This document shows positions 55,001-64,000 of a DNA stretch of 64,000 nt, piece by piece. How positions within the stretch are numbered: the first letter of the stretch is position 1; each line of letters opens with the position of its first letter. Under the pieces are notes generated by a model. The model searched no databases. It saw only the letters and a program-made list of their open reading frames with translations, and was not told the DNA's origin. Source of the DNA: Limnoperna fortunei (lineage: Eukaryota > Mollusca > Bivalvia > Mytilida > Modiolidae). The DNA lies in assembly GCA_944474755.1 (NCBI GenBank), contig OX104112.1, positions 186,001 to 250,000 of the forward strand, written 5' to 3'. Position numbers and translations under genes: made by a program.

Positions 55001-58000
55001 AATGTGACTGGTCCCATTATAGGTTGTGGTCAGGCTTAACTAGGCAATGTGACTGGTCCCATTATAGTCTGTGGTCAGACTTAACTTGGCAATGTGACTG
55101 GTCCCATTATAGGCTGTGGTCAGGCTTAACTAGGCAATGTGACTGGTCCCATTATAGGTTGTGGTCAGGCTTAACTAGGCAATGTGACTGGTCCCATTAT
55201 AGGCTGTGGTCAGGCTTAACTAGGCAATGTGACTGGTCCCATTATAGTCTGTGGTCAGGCTTAACTAGGCAATGTGACAGGTCCCATTATAGTCTGTGGT
55301 CAGGCTTAACTAGGCAATGTGACTGGTCCCATTATAGGCTGTGGTCAGGCTTAACTAGGCAATGTGACTGGTCCCATTATAGTCTGTGGTCAGGCTTAAC
55401 TAGGCAATGTGACTGGTCCCATTATAGTCTGTGGTCAGGCTTAACTAGGCAATGTGACTGGTCCCATTATAGGCTGTGGTCAGGCTTAACTAGGCAATGT
55501 GACAGGTCCCATTATAGGTTGTGGTCAGGCTTAACTAGGCAATGTGACAGGTCCCATTATAGTCTGTGGTCAGGCTTAACTAGGCAATGTGACTGGTCCC
55601 ATTATAGTCTGTGGTCAGACTTAACTAGGCAATGTGACTGGTCCCATTATAGTCTGTGGTCCGACTTAACTAGGCAATGTGACTGGTCCCATTATAGTCT
55701 GTGGTCAGGCTTAACTAGGCAATGTGACTGGTCCCATTATAGTCTGTGGTCAGGCTTAACTAGGCAATGTGACAGGTCCCATTATAGGCTGTGGTCAGGC
55801 TTAACTAGGCAATGTGACTGGTCCCATTATAGTCTGTGGTCAGGCTTAACTAGGCAATGTGACTGGTCCCATTATAGTCTGTGGTCAGACTTAACTAGGC
55901 AATGTGACTGGTCCCATTATAGTCTGTGGTCAGGCTTAACTACGCAATGTGACTGGTCCCATTATAGTCTGTGGTCAGACTTAACTTGGCAATGTGACTG
56001 GTCCCATTATAGGCTGTGGTCAGGCTTAACTTGGCAATGTGACTGGTCCCATTATTGTCTGTGGTCAGGCTTAACTTGGCAATGTGACTGGTCCCATTAT
56101 AGGTTGTGGTCAGGCTTAACTAGGCAATGTGACTGGTCCCATTATAGGCTGTGGTCAGGCTTAACTAGGCAATGTGACTGGTCCCATTATAGGTTGTGGT
56201 CAGGCTTAACTAGGCAATGTGACTGGTCCCATTATAGTCTGTGGTCAGGCTTAACTAGGCAATGTGACTGGTCCCATTATAGGTTGTGGTCAGGCTAAAC
56301 TAGGCAATGTGACTGGTCCCATTATAGTCTGTGGTCAGACTTAACTAGGCAATGTGACTGGTCCCATTATAGGCTGTGGTCAGGCTTAACTAGGCAATGT
56401 GACTGGTCCCATTATAGGTTGTGGTCAGGCTTAACTAGGCAATGTGACTGGTCCCTTTATAGTCTGTGGTCAGGCTTAACTAGGCAATGTGACTGGTCCC
56501 ATTATAGGCTGTGGTCAGGCTTAACTAGGCAATGTGACTGGTCCCATTATAGTCTGTGGTCAGGCTTAACTAGGCAATGTGACTGGTCCCATTATAGTCT
56601 GTGGTCAGGCTTAACTAGGCAATGTGACTGGTCCCATTATAGACTGTGGTCAGGCTTAACTAGGCAATGTGACAGGTCCCATTATAGGTTGTGGTCAGGC
56701 TTAACTAGGCAATGTGACAGGTCCCATTATAGTCTGTGGTCAGGCTTAACTAGGCAATGTGACTGGTCCCATTATAGTCTGTGGTCAGACTTAACTAGGC
56801 AATGTGACTGGTCCCATTATAGTCTGTGGTCCGACTTAACTAGGCAATGTGACTGGTCCCATTATAGTCTGTGGTCAGGCTTAACTAGGCAATGTGACTG
56901 GTCCCATTATAGTCTGTGGTCAGGCTTAACTAGGCAATGTGACAGGTCCCATTATAGGCTGTGGTCAGGCTTAACTAGGCAATGTGACTGGTCCCATTAT
57001 AGTCTGTGGTCAGGCTTAACTAGGCAATGTGACTGGTCCCATTATAGTCTGTGGTCAGACTTAACTAGGCAATGTGACTGGACCCATTATAGGTTGTGGT
57101 CAGGCTTAACTAGGCAATGTGACTGGTCCTATTATAGTCTGTGGTCAGGCTTAACTAGGCATTGTGACTGGTCCCATTATAGGCTGTGGTCAGGCTTAAC
57201 TAGGCAATGTGACTGGTCCCATTATAGTCTGTGGTCAGTCTTAACTAGGCAATGTGACTGATCCCATTATAGGCTGTGGTCAGGCTTAACTTGGCAATGT
57301 GACTGGTCCCATCATAGTCTGTGGTCAGGCTTAACTTGGCAATGTGACTGGTCCCATTATAGGTTGTGGTCAGGCTTAACTAGGCAATGTGACTGGTCCC
57401 ATTATAGGCTGTGGTCAGGCTTAACTAGGCAATGTGACTGGTCCCATTATAGGTTGTGGTCAGGCTTAACTAGGCAATGTGACTGGTCCCATTATAGTCT
57501 GTGGTCAGGCTTAACTAGGCAATGTGACTGGTCCCATTATAGGTTGTGGTCAGGCTTAACTAGGCAATGTGACTGGTCCCATTATAGTCTGTGGTCAGAC
57601 TTAACTAGGCAATGTGACTGGTCCCATTATAGGCTGTGGTCAGGCTTAACTAGGCAATGTGACTGGTCCCATTATAGGTTGTGGTCAGGCTTAACTAGGC
57701 AATGTGACTGGTCCCATTATAGGCTGTGGTCAGGCTTAACTAGGCAATGTGACTGGTCCCATTATAGTCTGTGGTCAGGCTTAACTAGGCAATGTGACAG
57801 GTCCCATTATAGTCTGTGGTCAGGCTTAACTAGGCAATGTGACTGGTCCCATTATAGGCTGTGGTCAGGCTTAACTAGGCAATGTGACTGGTCCCATTAT
57901 AGTCTGTGGTCAGGCTTAACTAGGCAATGTGACTGGTCCCATTATAGTCTGTGGTCAGGCTTAACTAGGCAATGTGACTGGTCCCATTATAGGCTGTGGT

Positions 58001-61000
58001 CAGGCTTAACTAGGCAATGTGACAGGTCCCATTATAGGTTGTGGTCAGGCTTAACTAGGCAATGTGACAGGTCCCATTATAGTCTGTGGTCAGGCTTAAC
58101 TAGGCAATGTGACTGGTCCCATTATAGTCTGTGGTCAGGCTTAACTAGGCAATGTGACTGGTCCCATTATAGTCTGTGGTCCGACTTAACTAGGCAATGT
58201 GACTGGTCCCATTATAGTCTGTGGTCAGGCTTAACTAGGCAATGTGACTGGTCCCATTATAGTCTGTGGTCAGGCTTAACTAGGCAATGTGACAGGTCCC
58301 ATTATAGGCTGTGGTCAGGCTTAACTAGGCAATGTGACTGGTCCCATTATAGTCTGTGGTCAGGCTTAACTAGGCAATGTGACTGGTCCCATTATAGTCT
58401 GTGGTCAGACTTAACTAGGCAATGTGACTGGTCCCATTATAGGTTGTGGTCAGGCTTAACTAGGCAATGTGACTGGTCCCATTATAGTCTGTGGTCAGAC
58501 TTAACTTGGCAATGTGACTGGTCCCATTATAGGCTGTGGTCAGGCTTAACTTGGCAATGTGACTGGTCCCATTATAGTCTGTGGTCAGGCTTAACTTGGC
58601 AATGTGACTGGTCCCATTATAGGTTGTGGTCAGGCTTAACTAGGCAATGTGACTGGTCCCATTATAGGCTGTGGTCAGGCTTAACTAGGCAATGTGACTG
58701 GTCCCATTATAGGTTGTGGTCAGGCTTAACTAGGCAATGTGACTGGTCCCATTATAGGCTGTGGTCAGGCTTAACTAGGCAATGTGACTGGTCCCATTAT
58801 AGGTTGTGGTCAGGCTTAACTAGGCAATGTGACTGGTCCCATTATAGTCTGTGGTCAGGCTTAACTAGGCAATGTGACTGGTCCCATTATAGGTTGTGGT
58901 CAGGCTTAACTAGGCAATGTGACTGGTCCCATTATAGTCTGTGGTCAGACTTAACTAGGCAATGTGACTGGTCCCATTATAGGCTGTGGTCAGGCTTAAC
59001 TAGGCAATGTGACTGGTCCCATTATAGGTTGTGGTCAGGCTTAACTAGGCAATGTGACTGGTCCCATTATAGGCTGTGGTCAGGCTTAACTAGGCAATGT
59101 GACTGGTCCCATTATAGTCTGTGGTCAGGCTTAACTAGGCAATGTGACAGGTCCCATTATAGTCTGTGGTCAGGCTTAACTAGGCAATGTGACTGGTCCC
59201 ATTATAGGCTGTGGTCAGGCTTAACTAGGCAATGTGACTGGTCCCATTATAGTCTGTGGTCAGGCTTAACTAGGCAATGTGACTGGTCCCATTATAGTCT
59301 GTGGTCAGGCTTAACTAGGCAATGTGACTGGTCCCATTATAGGCTGTGGTCAGGCTTAACTAGGCAATGTGACAGGTCCCATTATAGGTTGTGGTCAGGC
59401 TTAACTAGGCAATGTGACAGGTCCCATTATAGTATGTGGTCAGGCTTAACTAGGCAATGTGACTGGTCCCATTATAGTCTGTGGTCAGGCTTAACTAGGC
59501 AATGTGACTGGTCCCATTATAGTCTGTGGTCCGACTTAACTAGGCAATGTGACTGGTCCCATTATAGTCTGTGGTCAGGCTTAACTAGGCAATGTGACTG
59601 GTCCCATTATAGTCTGTGGTCAGGCTTAACTAGGCAATGTGACAGGTCCCATTATAGGCTGTGGTCAGGCTTAACTAGGCAATGTGACTGGTCCCATTAT
59701 AGTCTGTGGTCAGGCTTAACTAGGCAATGTGACTGGTCCCATTATAGTCTGTGGTCAGACTTAACTAGGCAATGTGACTGGTCCCATTATAGTCTGTGGT
59801 CAGGCTTAACTAGGCAATGTGACTGGTCCCATTATAGTCTGTGGTCAGACTTAACTTGGCAATGTGACTGGTCCCATTATAGGCTGTGGTCAGGCTTAAC
59901 TTGGCAATGTGACTGGTCCCATTATAGTCTGTGGTCAGGCTTAACTTGGCAATGTGACTGGTCCCATTATAGGTTGTGGTCAGGCTTAACTAGGCAATGT
60001 GACTGGTCCCATTATAGGCTGTGGTCAGGCTTAACTAGGCAATGTGACTGGTCCCATTATAGGTTGTGGTCAGGCTTAACTAGGCAATGTGACTGGTCCC
60101 ATTATAGTCTGTGGTCAGGCTTAACTAGGCAATGTGACTGGTCCCATTATAGGTTGTGGTCAGGCTTAACTAGGCAATGTGACTGGTCCCATTATAGGTT
60201 GTGGTCAGGCTTAACTAGGCAATGTGACTGGTCCCATTATAGTCTGTGGTCAGACTTAACTAGGCAATGTGACTGGTCCCATTATAGGTTGTGGTCAGGC
60301 TTAACTAGGCAATGTGACTGGTCCCATTATAGTCTGTGGTCAGGCTTAACTAGGCAATGTGACTGGTCCCATTATAGGCTGTGGTCAGGCTTAACTAGGC
60401 AATGTGACTGGTCCCATTATAGTCTGTGGTCAGGCTTAACTAGGCAATGTGACTGGTCCCATTATAGTCTGTGGTCAGGCTTAACTAGGCAATGTGACTG
60501 GTCCCATTATAGGCTGTGGTCAGGCTTAACTAGGCAATGTGACAGGTCCCATTATAGGTTGTGGTCAGGCTTAACTAGGCAATGTGACAGGTCCCATTAT
60601 AGTCTGTGGTCAGGCTTAACTAGGCAATGTGACTGGTCCCATTATAGTCTGTGGTCAGGCTTAACTAGGCAATGTGACTGGTCCCATTATAGTCTGTGGT
60701 CAGACTTAACTAGGCAATGTGACTGGTCCCATTATAGTCTGTGGTCAGGCTTAACTAGGCAATGTGACTGGTCCCATTATAGTCTGTGGTCAGGCTTAAC
60801 TAGGCAATGTGACTGGTCCCATTATAGTCTGTGGTCAGGCTTAACTAGGCAATGTGACTGGTCCCATTATAGTCTGTGGTCAGGCTTAACTAGGCAATGT
60901 GACTGGTCCCATTATAGTCTGTGGTCAGACTTAACTAGGCAATGTGACTGGTCCCATTATAGTCTGTGGTCAGGCTTAACTAGGCAATGTGACTGGTCCC

Positions 61001-64000
61001 ATTATAGTCTGTGGTCAGGCTTAACTAGGCAATGTGACAGGTCCCATTATAGGCTGTGGTCAGGCTTAATTAGGCAATGTGACTGGTCCCATTATAGTCT
61101 GTGGTCAGGCTTAACTAGGCAATGTGACTGGTCCCATTATAGGTTGTGGTCAGGCTTAACTAGGCAATGTGACTGGTCCCATTATAGTCTGTGGTCAGGC
61201 TTAACTAAGCAATGTGACTGGTCCCATTATAGGCTGTGGTCAGGCTTAACTAGGCAATGTGACTGGTCCCATTATAGGTTGTGGTCAGGCTTAACTAGGC
61301 AATGTGACTGGTCGAATTATAGTCTGTGGTCAGGCTTAACTAGGCAATGTGACAGGTCCCATTATAGGTTGTGGTCAGGCTTAACTAGGCAATGTGACTG
61401 GTCCCATTATAGGTTGTGGTCAGGCTTAACTAGGCAATGTGACTGGTCCCATTATAGGCTGTGGTCAGGCTTAACTAGGCAATGTGACTGGTCCCATTAT
61501 AGTCTGTAGTCAGGCTTAACTAGGCAATGTGACTGGTCCCATTATAGGCTGTGGTCAGGCTTAACTAGGCAATGTGACTTGTCCCATTATAGACTGTGGT
61601 CAGGCTTAACTAGGCAATGTGACTGGTCCCATTATAGTCTGTGGTCAGACTTAACTTGGCAATGTGACTGGTCCCATTATAGGCTGTGGTCAGGCTTAAC
61701 TAGGCAATGTGACTGGTCCCATTATAGGTTGTGGTCAGGCTTAACTAGGCAATGTGACTGGTCCCATTATAGGTTGTGGTCAGGCTTAACTTGGCAATGT
61801 GACAGGTCCCATTATAGGTTGTGGTCAGGCTTAACTAGGCAATGTGACTGGTCCCATTATAGGTTGTGGTCAGGCTTAACTAGGCAATGTGACTGATCCC
61901 ATTATAGGCTGTGGTCAGGCTTAACTTGGCAATGTGACAGGTCCCATTATAGTCTGTGGTCAGGCTTAACTAGGCAATGTGACTGGTCCCATTATAGGCT
62001 GTGGTCATGCAGGCTTAACTAGGCAATGTGACTGGTCCCATTATAGTCTGTGGTCCGACTTAACTAGGCAATGTGACTGGTCCCATTATAGTCTGTGGTC
62101 AGGCTTAACTAGGCAATGTGACTGGTCCCATTATAGTCTGTGGTCAGGCTTAACTAGGCAATGTGACAGGTCCCATTATAGGCTGTGGTCAGGCTTAACT
62201 AGGCAATGTGACTGGTCCCATTATAGTCTGTGGTCAGGCTTAACTAGGCAATGTGACTGGTCCCATTATAGTCTGTGGTCAGACTTAACTAGGCAATGTG
62301 ACTGGTCCCATTATAGTCTGTGGTCAGGCTTAACTAGGCAATGTGACTGGTCCCATTATAGTCTGTGGTCAGGCTTAACTAGGCAATGTGACAGGTCCCA
62401 TTATAGGCTCTGGTCAGGCTTAATTAGGCAATGTGACTGGTCCCATTATAGTCTGTGGTCAGGCTTAACTAGGCAATGTGACTGGTCCCATTATAGGTTG
62501 TGGTCAGGCTTAACTAGGCAATGTGACTGGTCCCATTATAGTCTGTGGTCAGGCTTAACTAAGCAATGTGACTGGTCCCATTATAGGCTGTGGTCAGGCT
62601 TAACTAGGCAATGTGACTGGTCCCATTATAGGTTGTGGTCAGGCTTAACTAGGCAATGTGACTGGTCGAATTATAGTCTGTGGTCAGGCTTAACTAGGCA
62701 ATGTGACAGGTCCCATTATAGGTTGTGGTCAGGCTTAACTAGGCAATGTGACTGGTCCCATTATAGGTTGTGGTAAGGCTTAACTAGGCAATGTGACTGG
62801 TCCCATTATAGGCTGTGGTCAGGCTTAACTAGGCAATGTGACTGGTCCCATTATAGTCTGTGGTCAGGCTTAACTAGGCAATGTGACTGGTCCCATTATA
62901 GGCTGTGGTCAGGCTTAACTAGGCAATGTGACTTGTCCCATTATAGACTGTGGTCAGGCTTAACTAGGCAATGTGACTGGTCCCATTATAGTCTGTGGTC
63001 AGACTTAACTTGGCAATGTGACTGGTCCCATTATAGGCTGTGGTCAGGCTTAACTAGGCAATGTGACTGGTCCCATTATAGGTTGTGGTCAGGCTTAACT
63101 AGGCAATGTGACTGGTCCCATTATAGGTTGTGGTCAGGCTTAACTTGGCAATGTGACAGGTCCCATTATAGGTTGTGGTCAGGCTTAACTAGGCAATGTG
63201 ACTGGTCCCATTATAGGTTGTGGTCAGGCTTAACTAGGCAATGTGACTGATCCCATTATAGGCTGTGGTCAGGCTTAACTTGGCAATGTGACAGGTCCCA
63301 TTATAGTCCGTGGTCAGGCTTAACTAGGCAATGTGACTGGTCCCATTATAGGCTGTGGTCATGCAGGCTTAACTAGGCAATGTGACTGGTCCCATTATAG
63401 TCTGTGGTCAGACTTAACTAGGCAATGTGACTGGTCCCATTATAGTCTGTGGTCAGGTTTAACTAGGCAATGTGACTGGTCCCATTATAGTCTGTGGTCA
63501 GGCTTAACTAGGCAATGTGACTGGTCCCATTATAGTCTGTGGTCATGCAGGCTTAACTAGGCAATGTGACTGGTCCCATTATAGTCTGTGGTCATGCAGG
63601 CTTAACTAGGCAATGTGACTGGTCCCATTATAGTCTGTGGTCAGGCTTAACTAGGCAATGTGACTGGTCCCATTATAGGTTGTGGTCAGGCTTAACTAGG
63701 CAATGTGACTGGTCCCATTATAGGCTGTGGTCAGGCTTAACTAGGCAATGTGACTGGTCCCATTATAGGCTGTGGTCAGGCTTAACTAGGCAATGTGACT
63801 GGTCCCATTATAGTCTGTGGTCAGGCTTAACTAGGCAATGTGACAGGTCCCATTATAGGCTGTGGTCAGGCTTAACTAGGCAATGTGACTGGTCCCATTA
63901 TAGTCTGTGGTCAGGCTTAACTAGGCAATCTGACAGGTCCCATTATAGGTTGTGGTCAGGCTTAACTAGGCAATGTGACTGGTCCCATTATAGTCTGTGG
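52080..64000. repeat. 45-bp minisatellite array, runs off the window
   Basis: About 265 units of 45 bp: 'tgtggtcaggcttaactagg', 'caatgtgactggtcccatta', 'tagtc'. One frame lacks stops and reads WSGLTRQCDWSHYSL per unit, giving ORFs up to 1381 codons. Frame breaks come only from rare indels such as 'ggtcatgcagg' (+4). The common variants are mostly amino-acid changing (GGC/GAC, AGG/TGG, TGG/AGG, AGT/AGG), no start context exists, and the array opens inside a unit, so it is not regarded as coding. Higher-order copies occur at 1350, 1354 and 2520 bp. Confidence 0.96.

Noticed and set aside
57364..61509. 1381-codon ORF with 15-residue repeats as a structural protein gene
   Set aside because: It is the stop-free frame of a 45-bp minisatellite. 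Its start is an arbitrary ATG-like codon within a unit, substitutions are mainly amino-acid changing, and random 4-bp indels break the frame in adjacent stretches.

Overview
The window is eukaryotic DNA from an invertebrate, most likely a bivalve mollusc and possibly a mytilid. The grounds are AT-rich sequence, long introns, tRNA-derived SINEs with the 'gccatgatatagctgaaa' type tail, a decayed reverse-transcriptase fragment with a YIDD motif, and dispersed repeats of kinds I associate with bivalve genomes. The species call is inference. No bacterial, organellar or rRNA sequence was seen.

One protein-coding gene can be assembled on the + strand, from 5708 to 36631 in 15 exons whose splice phases all agree. 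It encodes about 1085 residues: four ankyrin repeats plus a capping half-repeat (exons 2-6), a linker, a Roc-type GTPase domain (P-loop in exon 8, DFGGQ in exon 9, THRD in exon 10), a COR domain (exon 11), and two death-fold domains (exons 13 and 14-15). This is a ROCO-family protein with the DAPK1-like order ANK-Roc-COR-Death but no kinase. A role in cell-death or innate immune signalling is inferred from the architecture. As sequenced, exon 9 carries one extra base inside a 42-bp coding tandem duplication. That shifts the frame and would end the protein at 347 residues. It may be a sequence error, an allele or a real lesion.

More than half of the window is minisatellite, in seven unrelated arrays: 56-bp units upstream of the gene (about 1.1-4.55 kb), 52-bp units in intron 7 (12.7-21.2 kb), 30-bp (25.15-26.35 kb) and about 60-bp units (26.6-29.4 kb) in intron 8, about 51-bp units in intron 10 (32.16-32.62 kb), 44-bp units downstream (40.2-47.8 and 50.2-50.9 kb), and 45-bp units from 52.08 kb to the window end. 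Several show higher-order duplication (1341, 432, 806, 1350, 1354 and 2520 bp). Most long ORFs here are artefacts of unit lengths divisible by three.

Mobile DNA is layered on top. There is a 269-bp TTAA-flanked MITE at 10150-10418 whose empty site is preserved in sibling repeats, and a SINE with a target duplication inside the last unit of the 52-bp array. A 2.36-kb element with 24-bp perfect terminal inverted repeats splits the 44-bp array and carries at least eight copies of GTGAATTACGTTAC or close variants on both strands. Further SINE copies and a degraded Penelope-like reverse transcriptase lie downstream of the gene.

The most unusual signal is the 52-bp array. Nearly every unit carries a consensus 5' splice site (AAG|GTAAGT) in the sense orientation of the host intron, preceded by a 27-nt open segment that itself follows a CAG.
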